A DNA stretch of 20,143 bases, taken from positions 1 to 20,143 of IMG/VR virus record IMGVR_UViG_3300013093_000351; one strand, 5' to 3'. Numbering within the stretch: position 1 is the stretch's first letter; the number at the start of each line of letters is the position of its first letter. This document shows positions 1 through 7,124 of this stretch, one piece after another. The notes beneath the pieces are model-generated. The model was not told where the DNA came from, did not search any database, and saw only the letters and a list, made by a program, of their open reading frames with translations. A program made the translations under genes and the position numbers. Source of the DNA: a virus.

Positions 1-1
1 C

Positions 2-427
2 TTTCCAGATAACGCAGTTGGCTTCGTCTACAAAGTCACTAACACCACAAATGGCAAATTCTACGTCGGTAAAAAAATCCTAAGGAACGTACTAACAAAA
101 AAACTCACAAAGAAAGAGATCAACGAGTGGGACAAACCGGGTCGCATTCCAAAGAAAAGAAAGGAAGTAAAAGAAAGCAATTGGGTGGACTATTATGGTT
201 CGAGTAAGTTAATCACCGAAGACATTAAATTATTGGGCAAGGAAGCATTCACCAGGGAAATATTAAGGATCTGTACCACCAAAAAACAAATGAGTTACTG
301 GGAGACCTATTATCAAATGATATTGAGAGTATTAGAGGTGGATTCTTATAATGAGAATGTATTAGGGAAGTTTTACCGCAGGGACGTTAATCCAATCACA
401 CCCGAGCTCCAGGACGAAGAGGAATAG
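2..427 (+). CDS. GIY-YIG-like phage endonuclease-family protein, 5' truncated
   Basis: This is the only plus-strand gene. Its frame is open from base 2 and runs into the window edge, so the true start lies outside; a GTG at 185 is internal. The visible N-terminal part reads GFVYKVTNTTNGKFYVGKK, the VYK-TN--NGK-YVGK strand pair typical of GIY-YIG folds. A DYYGSS segment and a QMSYWETYYQ helix follow, an arrangement common in T4-like phage GIY-YIG proteins. Roughly 141 codons are visible. Such proteins may nick or cut DNA or may have lost activity; the window does not show the full catalytic set. It converges with the gene ending at 484 and shares a bidirectional terminator with it. The family call is moderately sure and the function is not. 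Confidence 0.65.
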   Translation, partial: FPDNAVGFVYKVTNTTNGKFYVGKKILRNVLTKKLTKKEINEWDKPGRIPKKRKEVKESNWVDYYGSSKLITEDIKLLGKEAFTREILRICTTKKQMSYWETYYQMILRVLEVDSYNENVLGKFYRRDVNPITPELQDEEE

Positions 428-456
428 AATTTACGATATAATATTAAGGAAAAATA

Positions 457-482
457 AAAAGGAGCCCAAATGAGCTCCTTTT
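457..482. terminator. Bidirectional rho-independent terminator
   Basis: AAAAGGAGC pairs perfectly with GCTCCTTTT across an 8-base loop. A-rich sequence lies on the left and T-rich on the right, so it can end transcription from both sides. It sits between the convergent genes ending at 427 and 484. Confidence 0.85.
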
Positions 483-483
483 C

Positions 484-1131
484 TTATAAGTATAAAGACT
501 CTAATATGTCTCTTCTAATTTGTGTCTTTATGTTATTCCAATGCTCTATTCTGCTCAAAGTTTTTTCGTCTCCATATTTCCAATATTTTAGTGCTTGATC
601 GTAGGACTCATTCATAGTCATCATTCGGCTTTCTATATTTTTTCTGTGAGATATCTCCTTCTTAGTCATGACAATAGAAAAGTCTTCATAAGTAACAAAA
701 TATTCTTGACCAAACAAATCTTGTAGTTTTTGAGCAAAAGATTGCGACTTATATACATTTGTCTTGTTTTGAGTATCTCCAGAGATTGTTAGCCTATTTG
801 GACTCTTTTGATCCAAAAAAGATTTGATAACTTTAAAACTAGCTCCAGTAACTTTTATCCACGCAGATACAGATGCATCTGTGTTATTGTCAGTAAACTT
901 CCAATGCACTGTCCAACTATCGTCCTCGTCCTTTCTAAACCTGTATTCTGCTTCTATATCTTTATCTGAAATCAAATAGGTAATAGGGCTTGTTTGCGTT
1001 ACCGTTTTTGCTGGTTTATCGAATAGTTCGTCTAACGACTGTTTACGAAATGCATTATAGTACTCTCTTATTGTCTTTTCGCTTATTTTTTTAGTGTGTC
1101 GATACTCTATTAGGTCTTTAAGCTTTATCAT
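484..1131 (-). CDS. Hypothetical phage protein, 215 aa
   Basis: I do not recognise this protein. It begins MIKLKDLIEYR, a short amphipathic stretch containing L-I-E. That resembles the N-termini of the 5467-7365 cluster, so it may be a related head-targeted protein, but this is weak. The middle (about residues 60-150) looks like a beta-rich domain, with WTVHWKF and a later YEDFSIVMTKK strand. The C-terminal 60 residues are helical and charged, with YDQALKYWKYGDEKTLSRIE. There is no signal peptide or membrane segment. It is last in its transcription direction and ends at the bidirectional terminator. The GIY-YIG homing endonuclease gene lies directly upstream. Confidence 0.75.
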   Translation of the reverse strand: MIKLKDLIEYRHTKKISEKTIREYYNAFRKQSLDELFDKPAKTVTQTSPITYLISDKDIEAEYRFRKDEDDSWTVHWKFTDNNTDASVSAWIKVTGASFKVIKSFLDQKSPNRLTISGDTQNKTNVYKSQSFAQKLQDLFGQEYFVTYEDFSIVMTKKEISHRKNIESRMMTMNESYDQALKYWKYGDEKTLSRIEHWNNIKTQIRRDILESLYL

Positions 1132-1144
1132 GAGATAATAAGTA

Positions 1145-1795
1145 TTATTTTTGTAAAATCCATGTTTTTCCTAAAATCTTTGTTTTTTCATTAATTAATC
1201 CTTTTATATTGTGGTTAGCTATATTAAATGTTTTAGAAAACTCATGTCTAGCGCCAACAAATATTTCTTTAGTATTAATATTAAAAAATTCGTAGATTTT
1301 ATTATCTCTAGTACGTTCTCTAACCAATTGCCTAAATTCTTCAGAATTCTTTTTTCCTTTATTTTGATTAGGTTTTTTAAGATTTTTTAAATGCTCTTGA
1401 CTGAATAATCTATTTTTGTGCATTTTAGATATTTTACCTTTAGTCTCATCAGAATGTTTTTTTCCTTTCATTCCGCTAGATCCGCCTAAATGATGATTTC
1501 TTATTTTGTTTCTAACCTCGTCAGTAAATATTATTTCTGATCCTCTTGCATTATTGTACCATTCATCGCTTCTTAAATCTATGCTCTTTAAGTAATCTTG
1601 TTCATATTTTAAACAATCATTCATTGATCCTTCAAATAATACTTCTCTTACCAAGACTTGATTATTATAATCTTCCCAAAATGATTCACTAGCTGCAGAA
1701 GATACATAACCATCATCTTGTGATCCTTTATGATAACCTATATATTTTCTTCCGCTAATTTTGTTTTTCCAAATATATACAAATGAATCTTTCAT
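1145..1795 (-). CDS. GIY-YIG homing endonuclease with NUMOD3 motifs
   Basis: The GIY-YIG domain starts at residue 6 with VYIWKNKISGRKYIGYHKG. A conserved Glu (about residue 65) lies in LKYEQDYLK. Two NUMOD3-type DNA-binding motifs follow at about 108-125 (GMKGKKHSDETKGKIS) and 146-161 (NKGKKNSEEFRQ). The C-terminal region (about 168-213) looks like a NUMOD1-like helix-turn-helix segment. The order is that of free-standing phage homing endonucleases (Seg/I-TevI relatives), which cut a cognate site and spread by copying themselves. Its base composition is visibly more AT-rich than the genes from 1851 onward, which fits recent arrival. It lies between two unrelated minus-strand genes and interrupts neither. 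Cleavage activity and target are unknown. Confidence 0.92.
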   Translation of the reverse strand: MKDSFVYIWKNKISGRKYIGYHKGSQDDGYVSSAASESFWEDYNNQVLVREVLFEGSMNDCLKYEQDYLKSIDLRSDEWYNNARGSEIIFTDEVRNKIRNHHLGGSSGMKGKKHSDETKGKISKMHKNRLFSQEHLKNLKKPNQNKGKKNSEEFRQLVRERTRDNKIYEFFNINTKEIFVGARHEFSKTFNIANHNIKGLINEKTKILGKTWILQK

Positions 1796-1801
1796 CTTTT
1801 A

Positions 1802-1837
1802 TATAAATATTATGTTTTTTCTGTAAATTAAATTTAC
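1802..1837. repeat. Late-promoter-like motif plus perfect 15-base inverted repeat
   Basis: Upstream of the homing endonuclease start, bases 1802-1810 read TATAAATAT on the plus strand (ATATTTATA in the coding direction). Bases 1823-1837 form GTAAATT-A-AATTTAC, a perfect 7+1+7 palindrome. The first matches the motif seen before several other genes. The palindrome could be an operator or a small hairpin. Confidence 0.5.
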
Positions 1838-1850
1838 TATAGAAACAATA

Positions 1851-2849
1851 TTAATACATTAGTCCTCTGAATCTAGTTTCTTCAAGAAATTCCGGTCGAT
1901 CAGACAAATTAAAATTGTCTGGGAAGATCCAAGTATATGGAATGTTTTTTGTAGGTTTTTTAGATCCATGATGAATAGCTATCGCCTTAAAAAAAAAGCA
2001 TGTTTTATCTTCAACGTTTAGATACTTCTGGGAAGTCATGGGATTCAGTCTGTGATTGACCAATAAGTCCATCTGATACAACCATTGGTCTGCGTATTTG
2101 TTCTGAGGGATGAACTCCCCATATTCACTGATAAGATATTTAACTTTCCCGTTTAAATTCTGTCCACCAAAGATTTGATGTAGTCCATCAAAATGACCTG
2201 TACCACCGAAAAGAATTGATTCTGGATTCACTAAATGCGGATAGCTCATTGCAATGTATCTGGCTGTATTTTTACAAGGATATAAAGGACTTCTAAATCC
2301 TTGGTGCTTTTTAAAATAAGCTTCAAGTATTTTAGCGAATCCCATCATTGTCCACGGCGTTGAATTATTTCCATTTTCTACGTCTTGTAACAGGTAAGCA
2401 AGATCTTTTGCGGCTTTTGCGGGGCCATCCAAAATCCAATCTTTTACGTTAGTTCCCTTTGGATAATAGATTTGAAATAGATCGTTTCTTGCATGTCTAT
2501 TCTGCTTGAAATGTTGTTTTGTTGCTTCGATTCCCCCGTTCTTCAATTTCATAAAAGTTCCCCAGTGCTCGTTGGTAAAACTGAACACTAAAGTGTAAAA
2601 CAGTCTTAACTCGTTGTCGGTAACTTCTTGCATCACTTCGCAATAGGGATGCTCGTGCCAGTGCAAACGATGAGAGAATATCTGATACTCGTCTCTTAAT
2701 AAAGGATCTTGTCGTTGATCGAATTTTTGGCAGAACTCAAAGAACTTCTCGATGCGTTGCTCTAAAGGCCACTCTTTCATCCATGAGTCCTTTGGTTTTT
2801 TGCCTTTAAACTCTACTTCGCATGTGTTTGGAAATAAAATCTCTTTCAT
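1851..2849 (-). CDS. Helical protein, distant relative of the 3406 gene product; possible aGPT-PPlase/amino acid:DNA transferase-like
   Basis: This 332-residue protein is mostly helical and has no membrane segment. Its C-terminal half contains PHLVNPESILFGGTGHFDGL followed by HQIFGG. The layout, a helix, P-x-(L/F)-V-N-x-E-S, then a glycine turn and another helix, matches the product of 3406-4578 (PEFVNRESPFYYGTNAKECV). The pattern of a helix, a G-x-G-x-x-x-G-L turn and -F-G also recalls the helical DNA-modifying families once called alpha-glutamyl/putrescinyl thymine pyrophosphorylases, which are HhH-glycosylase-like. That link is my inference from motif shape. It is the last gene of the four-gene operon and its ATG overlaps the upstream stop by one base (TAATG). 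It probably acts on phage or host DNA with the glycosylase. A wholly new family is equally possible. Confidence 0.7.
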   Translation of the reverse strand: MKEILFPNTCEVEFKGKKPKDSWMKEWPLEQRIEKFFEFCQKFDQRQDPLLRDEYQIFSHRLHWHEHPYCEVMQEVTDNELRLFYTLVFSFTNEHWGTFMKLKNGGIEATKQHFKQNRHARNDLFQIYYPKGTNVKDWILDGPAKAAKDLAYLLQDVENGNNSTPWTMMGFAKILEAYFKKHQGFRSPLYPCKNTARYIAMSYPHLVNPESILFGGTGHFDGLHQIFGGQNLNGKVKYLISEYGEFIPQNKYADQWLYQMDLLVNHRLNPMTSQKYLNVEDKTCFFFKAIAIHHGSKKPTKNIPYTWIFPDNFNLSDRPEFLEETRFRGLMY

Positions 2850-3406
2850 TATGCTGCTATTTTTTTTGTAGGTTTTTTCTTAACATAAGTAGAAGGTTTC
2901 TTTGCGTAAAGAGACACCGCGTACTTTAAAATAAGGTCTTCTTCAACTTGATTTAACTTATACACCTTTCTAACGTATCTCTCCGATCTTGGAATGATCA
3001 AAGAATTCTGTGTGCTGTTGGGTAAAGGTCTAATTGAATTCGGTTCGGTCTTTAAAATGTTAAGATCGACTTCTAACAACCAACTGTCGTATTCGTTAGG
3101 CCAAATTAAAGGAATAGATATGATATAAAGTTTTTCGCACTTTAAGGCGTGCTCTACCTGTTTACCTGCGTCGGCGTTTAACGCCCAACAATCGTAACTG
3201 TTATACGCAGAGATAGTTTTTAATTGTGTGATAGTAGGAGTCTTCTTGTCGAAGAATACTTTGTGATCGTTGTATCCAAACGGATCGGGATTGAAGTGAA
3301 CTTTGTATCCCATGTCCTGCATAGCGTTATTGAATATTTTTTCTCCCGCTAATCCTAAGATGTGGATGTTTTTTGTCTGCTTAACAGACTTTGATGTGTG
3401 AGCCAT
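2849..3406 (-). CDS. Putative PD-(D/E)XK-like nuclease
   Basis: The protein has 185 residues. Near the N-terminus, GLAGEKIFNNAMQDMGYKV places a Glu in a helix before a strand. NPDPFGYNDHKVFFD supplies Asp candidates, and TITQLKT supplies Q-x-K. The order E ... D ... (E/Q)-x-K with these spacings (about residues 22, 41-53 and 61-63) fits the PD-(D/E)XK nuclease core of restriction enzymes and resolvases. The C-terminus is lysine-rich (KKKPTKKIAA), as expected for nucleic-acid binding. One-base TAATG overlaps join it to both neighbours, so it is translated with the glycosylase and the two helical proteins. Glycosylase plus nuclease suggests base removal followed by strand cutting. The fold call is tentative because the Glu of the motif is replaced by Gln. 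Confidence 0.6.
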   Translation of the reverse strand: MAHTSKSVKQTKNIHILGLAGEKIFNNAMQDMGYKVHFNPDPFGYNDHKVFFDKKTPTITQLKTISAYNSYDCWALNADAGKQVEHALKCEKLYIISIPLIWPNEYDSWLLEVDLNILKTEPNSIRPLPNSTQNSLIIPRSERYVRKVYKLNQVEEDLILKYAVSLYAKKPSTYVKKKPTKKIAA

Positions 3407-4578
3407 TATTTGTTGTAAAATTGTTGTACCCTGTCCTTGTATTGTTCTTCTGTGATAAGAAGTGATTTAAGTACCTTGTCATCGGAAGGGTGTTCTGTAA
3501 TACCGTTAAAACTTGGGACAAGGCCAAGATCCAACATTGCTTTCTGTCTACCGTATGGGTGATCTTTAATACTGCAGCTGTTCCATACGTGATCGAAGTC
3601 CAAGTGATCGTAATCAGCACCAGGTTTAACGTAGTTCTCAATCCATCTAATTGAGTCACACGCTACGTCCTCGGCGTTGTAAGGAAAACTACCAGTGTCT
3701 TCGTATATCTTCATCATAACCGAATCCAAAAATACTTCTTCTGGCATTTTCGTAGACTTCGTAGCCAAATAGCTAACGCATTCCTTTGCATTCGTACCGT
3801 AATAGAATGGACTTTCACGATTAACGAATTCAGGGAACCAATCTGCTATATCTGCTATGAACGCTGCGTATTGGAATCTGAAAGCTCTAAGTCCTCTGTC
3901 TGCATTCCATTTAAACATAAAGTCTCCTACTTCTCTCAAATCTTTCTTTCCTCCTTGCTCTAGAAAATTAGCTACGTCTTCTGCAAGTTGTGGAACGAAT
4001 TCGCAAAGGAAGTAATCTCCTCCACGTTTGTAATCTCCTTGAGGTTTAGGGAAACTTGGGAACTGATAACCTATTGATGTGTAAAATGGTTTTTTTGCTC
4101 CTTTTATGATGTCTATCAACTGAGGTATATTGTCAGCTTGATGCATCTCGAACAGAAGCGTATTGTGATAGCCTGAAGGTTTCATCGAATAGTTAATAGC
4201 AGATCCTGTTAACCTGTGAAATAGAAACAAATAGATCCACTCTTTTAAACCGAACACGTTGCGCTTACCTGTCCAATTGTGAGAAATGATATCTCTTTGT
4301 TTTGTCATTAGACCGTCTTTCATTTTGTCCCAATAAGGATGCTCTTCTGTAAAACCGTAAAATACGTCGTTAACGATCTGTGAGAATCCTGCGTACTTTC
4401 TTTCAACTACGTCGTACAATTCTACGTGTTTCATTAATTCGTCGGGCACAGAACTGTCTGCATGTTTTATTCTACCTAAGTTGCACTCTTCTTGTTGTGT
4501 TTTCGCCATTTGATAATAGCGTAAAAATTCTTCGTAATAAGGTGTGGTCTTAATCCACTTTGGGTTTGCTGTAATCAT
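3406..4578 (-). CDS. Helical protein of unknown function, possible aGPT-PPlase/AADT-like DNA-modifying enzyme
   Basis: This is a 390-residue helical protein without a signal peptide. Notable stretches are YEEFLRYYQMAKTQQE near the start, a WIYLFLFHRLTGSAINYSM helix around residue 115 and GLRAFRFQYAAFIADIADWF around 240. PEFVNRESPFYYGTNAKECV follows, then PYNAEDVACDSIRWIENY. The RFQYAAFIADIADWFPEFVNRES block lines up with YPHLVNPES in the 1851-2849 product, so the two look like distant relatives. The alternation of long helices with one glycine turn recalls HhH-glycosylase-like DNA hypermodification families (aGPT-PPlase, amino acid:DNA transferase); this is inference. It follows the glycosylase gene by 4 bases and overlaps the next gene by one base. 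Function is unknown beyond a likely role in the DNA module. Confidence 0.75.
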   Translation of the reverse strand: MITANPKWIKTTPYYEEFLRYYQMAKTQQEECNLGRIKHADSSVPDELMKHVELYDVVERKYAGFSQIVNDVFYGFTEEHPYWDKMKDGLMTKQRDIISHNWTGKRNVFGLKEWIYLFLFHRLTGSAINYSMKPSGYHNTLLFEMHQADNIPQLIDIIKGAKKPFYTSIGYQFPSFPKPQGDYKRGGDYFLCEFVPQLAEDVANFLEQGGKKDLREVGDFMFKWNADRGLRAFRFQYAAFIADIADWFPEFVNRESPFYYGTNAKECVSYLATKSTKMPEEVFLDSVMMKIYEDTGSFPYNAEDVACDSIRWIENYVKPGADYDHLDFDHVWNSCSIKDHPYGRQKAMLDLGLVPSFNGITEHPSDDKVLKSLLITEEQYKDRVQQFYNK

Positions 4579-4582
4579 ATCG

Positions 4583-5359
4583 TTATTGTTTTTCTAACAT
4601 TCGTCTTGTTTCCATTCTTCTCCACATAAGATCTGTTTGATCTATGTAATACTGCGGATCTGTGTCCAACCATTTGTCTTCGTCTACCCACTCTTCTTTA
4701 GCGTGACCGATACCTGCAATTTTGATGTGTTTAGAACCCTCTCGCTTAAGTGCTATCTTCTTAGTTTTCTCTATGGCCTCTTCTTGAGTTCTGGCCATAA
4801 CACAACACACATAATCTTTTAACACGTTCCAATTAGGCTCGGCCTCTCTTGAATCTTTGTAGTGCGCATAGTAAACTGTCATGGGTCTTGGTTCGCCTTG
4901 CTCTCTTAGAACTCGTTTCTTTTCTTCTCTTGCCCACTCAACGTAAAAGTTTAATACATGATCGTCAGGGTCAACTTCGTCGTATTCGTTACATTGAAAT
5001 ATTCTCCAAGAGTCTATAGCGTACTTACCTACGCCTTTGAGACCTAATAATCTGTGAGTTGGGATATAAATAGGATTGCCGTATTCTTGTACTAACTCCA
5101 ACCACTCGTAAGCGAACTGTTTCCAAGCTTTTACTCGTTTGTTGTAGAATCCCAAAGGTTTGATAATCTCTATGATCTCTTCGTCAGGACAGTCGATTAA
5201 ACGCTCTGCTGTACCGCACTTGTTAAAGAAGTGTTCTCTAACTTCGTCTACTTGTCTGTGATGTGTTTGATTTAGCATGAAACAGACCATTAGCATTTTC
5301 CATGGGTCGTCTCTGTATTCCTCCTGTCTTGTAAAATAGGGTGACGTTTGTAATTTCAT
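4583..5359 (-). CDS. MBD4-like HhH-GPD DNA glycosylase
   Basis: Residues 15-90 (DDPWKMLMVCFMLNQTHHRQ ... IKPLGFYNKRVK) match the MBD4 catalytic domain (DPWKLLIATIFLNRT ... LKPLGLYDLRAK). The helix-hairpin-helix is LLGLKGVGKYAIDSWRIF at about 104-121. VDPDDHVLNFYVEW follows, where Asp133 corresponds to the catalytic Asp of MBD4 (HPEDHKL). MBD4 removes T or U opposite G and also 5-hydroxymethyluracil. There is no iron-sulfur cysteine cluster as in EndoIII or MutY. The C-terminal ~110 residues (VCCVMARTQEEAIEKTKKIA onward) are extra and may be a small beta-alpha domain. It is the first gene of the 1851-5359 operon. Its leader holds a tandem 11-base repeat and AAAGTTATG at the start. The family is confident; the exact base removed is not known. 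Confidence 0.88.
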   Translation of the reverse strand: MKLQTSPYFTRQEEYRDDPWKMLMVCFMLNQTHHRQVDEVREHFFNKCGTAERLIDCPDEEIIEIIKPLGFYNKRVKAWKQFAYEWLELVQEYGNPIYIPTHRLLGLKGVGKYAIDSWRIFQCNEYDEVDPDDHVLNFYVEWAREEKKRVLREQGEPRPMTVYYAHYKDSREAEPNWNVLKDYVCCVMARTQEEAIEKTKKIALKREGSKHIKIAGIGHAKEEWVDEDKWLDTDPQYYIDQTDLMWRRMETRRMLEKQ

Positions 5360-5376
5360 AACTTTTATTTAATAAT

Positions 5377-5398
5377 CAAATATACCACAAATATACCA
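5377..5398 (-). promoter_or_regulatory. Tandem TGGTATATTTG repeat, probable promoter or operator
   Basis: The 11-mer caaatatacca occurs twice head to tail (5377-5387, 5388-5398). In the coding direction each copy contains TATATTTG, an exact fit to the Bacteroidetes -7 element TAnnTTTG. It lies 18-39 bases upstream of the glycosylase start, so it probably drives the four-gene operon. Two copies could give two start points or a repressor site. Confidence 0.55.
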
Positions 5399-5424
5399 CA
5401 TAAGACAATTTAAGTTCCTAGTGA

Positions 5425-5449
5425 CATAGAAAGAGGGGCTGGGCCCCTC
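5425..5449 (-). terminator. Rho-independent terminator after the 5467 gene
   Basis: GAGGGGC and GCCCCTC pair over a 3-base loop (5433-5449). In the minus direction TTTCTATG follows. It ends the 7365-5467 gene cluster before the promoter of the glycosylase operon. Confidence 0.75.
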
Positions 5450-5466
5450 CTTACAATAATTCGTAT

Positions 5467-5652
5467 TTAATACCGAGCTCCTTTAACTGTATTTTTCTCG
5501 TGCTCTCTAGAAGATTGTTTATCCAAGATATCGCTAGATCTGTGTCTGCCTAAGTTAGTGCGAGTGTTGGCGTGTTGCATTTTACCAGTTCCCAAACTCT
5601 TAACGTTGGTACCGGATTCTTTAATAAGGTCTGTTAATTTAATCTTTGCCAT
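5467..5652 (-). CDS. Small basic protein with capsid-targeting-like N-terminus
   Basis: This 61-residue protein begins MAKIKLTDLIKESG. The first 12 residues form a short amphipathic stretch ending in I-K-E, which fits the (L/I)-x-E cleavage rule of T4 prohead protease gp21. The remainder is polar and basic (NTRTNLGRHRSSDIL, REHEKNTVKGARY), with little hydrophobic core. That would suit a small DNA-associated internal head protein. It starts one base after the stop of the upstream gene (5654) and is the last gene of the 7365-5467 cluster, followed by a terminator. The head-protein role is inference; no family is recognised. Confidence 0.75.
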   Translation of the reverse strand: MAKIKLTDLIKESGTNVKSLGTGKMQHANTRTNLGRHRSSDILDKQSSREHEKNTVKGARY

Positions 5653-5653
5653 C

Positions 5654-6064
5654 TTATTTGTGATGTCTTTGTTTTGCGTTGTTTATGTACATGTCCAATA
5701 GAGCATCGATGCCTCCTTGTAGGTTACCGTCCGCCTTTGGATCTTTTACTTTTTTCTCTATCGCTCTGGCCGCTTTTAAAGTCTTGCTCTTAATCACCCG
5801 GTCTCTCTGGCCAGCGTCAACCATTTTGGAGATAATATCATATAGTCTTGCTCCACCCTCAGCCCAAAACTCACCTCTGATCATTATGTCCGCCTTATCG
5901 TAATCTACTCTGTCCCATTCTGGGTCTGCCTCTTTTATAAAATACTTTTCGGCGTAATCGTTATCGTAAGTGTTACCACCTTTGTCGTCGTACTTGAAAG
6001 TTTTACCCCAAAATTCGTGGTTATTCTCTCTTACGTGTTTTACGATATCGAAATTGTCCTTCAT
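5654..6064 (-). CDS. Hypothetical protein with FW-GG domain
   Basis: The protein has 136 residues and starts MKDNFDIVKHVRENNHEFWG, which is like its neighbours' N-termini but lacks a clear (L/I)-x-E site. Residues about 61-92 read MIRGEFWAEGGARLYDIISK followed by MVDAGQRDRVI. The same layout occurs in the next gene upstream (GDKFWDLGGQKIYNAIGEL), so the two share a small domain. The C-terminal part is helical and basic (AARAIEKKVKDPKAD). It overlaps the upstream stop by one base (TAATG), indicating coupled translation. I do not recognise the family. It may be a virion or head-associated protein by context. Confidence 0.8.
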   Translation of the reverse strand: MKDNFDIVKHVRENNHEFWGKTFKYDDKGGNTYDNDYAEKYFIKEADPEWDRVDYDKADIMIRGEFWAEGGARLYDIISKMVDAGQRDRVIKSKTLKAARAIEKKVKDPKADGNLQGGIDALLDMYINNAKQRHHK

Positions 6065-6348
6065 TATGATTGTTGTTCGTAAGAATCGTTGTCTTGGGAT
6101 CTGATATTAGTTTGAGCGTTGGTGTAATTACTACACTGTCTTGCTATATCGTCCGTTGAGTAACCGTTCTTTATAAGTTCACCGATAGCGTTGTATATCT
6201 TTTGACCTCCCAAATCCCAAAACTTGTCCCCTTTGTAGTCTATAGAATTGTCTACGTTGTGCACGTTAGATATATCCAAGGTGTCCAAAGCGTCCTCTTT
6301 TAACAGAGGATTGGACTTGATGTATTTGGTGAAGTTGAATTCTTTCAT
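6064..6348 (-). CDS. Hypothetical protein with capsid-targeting-like N-terminus and FW-GG domain
   Basis: This is a 94-residue protein. Its N-terminus MKEFNFTKYIKSNPLLKEDA is a short amphipathic helix followed by L-K-E, matching the T4 prohead protease rule. The second part, about 37-70, is YKGDKFWDLGGQKIYNAIGE and then LIKNGYSTDDI. This parallels the FW-GG segment of the downstream gene 5654-6064. The C-terminal 25 residues are polar and rich in Gln, Asn and Ser and are likely disordered. It lies 2 bases after the 6351 gene and overlaps the next start by one base. Function is unknown; an internal head protein is the working idea. Confidence 0.8.
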   Translation of the reverse strand: MKEFNFTKYIKSNPLLKEDALDTLDISNVHNVDNSIDYKGDKFWDLGGQKIYNAIGELIKNGYSTDDIARQCSNYTNAQTNIRSQDNDSYEQQS

Positions 6349-6350
6349 TA

Positions 6351-7118
6351 TTAGCTTATGATACTGCGAATTTCTTTAATTAAAAATTCTTCGATATCTT
6401 CTGGTTCGAATCCGTCGTCTAATAAATCTTTAAAAATTCTACTAGCGAAGTGGATAAAATTTTTCATATCTTCACGAGAAATTATGCCTTGCATTCTTTC
6501 CGTGCCTTCTATATCGTCGTCTTCGAACTCTTCCAATTTGTCGTTGCCAACTGGACCGTTATTGATATCTTCGTCTACTTCGCCTCTCTTTTTAGCCTGC
6601 AAGTATTTCTCTAAGATTGGTTCGATAGTCTCAGCGTACTCTTCGAAAGAAACGAACTCGTCTTGTTTCTCTGTGTACAACATGTGAACGTCGTCGCCAA
6701 TGTAACCGTCCTCTTCTACTTTAACGATTTCGATAGGAGTTCCAGGTTGATTGTCCCATTTTGGAGTGGCAACAGCGTAGAAAGAACTATCGTTGTAGCA
6801 AGTCCAAATTAAAACTCCAGGATCGCCGTCGTAATCAACTTGCCAGTCGCCTACGATTTCGTTGTGTACGTCTTCCATCCAAGCATTGTCTTCGTCTCCG
6901 TACTCATCGTCTTGAGCGTATATTTGATGAGGTTCAGGTTTTTTTGGACCCAAGTAAGTATCGTCCTCTTCTAAGTCTTCTCTTAAAGCTTGAGTGTAGC
7001 CACCGAATATGTTACCGGCGCCAACTGGACGCAAATCTGTGTAGTTTTCTTTGATTAATCCGTAAGGACCTACTTTGTTTTTTTGTAAAAAGTCTTTTAC
7101 GTTAAATTCTTTTGCCAT
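6351..7118 (-). CDS. Acidic protein with capsid-targeting-like N-terminus, 255 aa
   Basis: The N-terminus MAKEFNVKDFLQKNKVGPYG is followed by LIKE (I-K-E at 22-24), fitting the pattern of a targeting peptide removed by a prohead protease. The body is strongly acidic (REDLEEDDTY, EEFEDDDIEGTE). Residues about 85-140 look like a beta domain (GDWQVDYDGDPGVLIWTCY). The C-terminal helix reads MKNFIHFASRIFKDLLDDGF and EEFLIKEIRSI. A late-promoter-like CATATTTATA lies only 6 bases upstream of the ATG. It is first of the 6351-5467 run and follows the 7138 gene by 19 bases. Acidic packaged proteins and scaffold-like proteins are both possible; I recognise no family. Confidence 0.8.
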   Translation of the reverse strand: MAKEFNVKDFLQKNKVGPYGLIKENYTDLRPVGAGNIFGGYTQALREDLEEDDTYLGPKKPEPHQIYAQDDEYGDEDNAWMEDVHNEIVGDWQVDYDGDPGVLIWTCYNDSSFYAVATPKWDNQPGTPIEIVKVEEDGYIGDDVHMLYTEKQDEFVSFEEYAETIEPILEKYLQAKKRGEVDEDINNGPVGNDKLEEFEDDDIEGTERMQGIISREDMKNFIHFASRIFKDLLDDGFEPEDIEEFLIKEIRSIIS

Positions 7119-7124
7119 AGTGTT

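Noticed and set aside
3381-3659. 92-codon minus-strand ORF inside the 3406 gene
   Set aside because: It lies in a different frame of a well-supported gene and has no start context.
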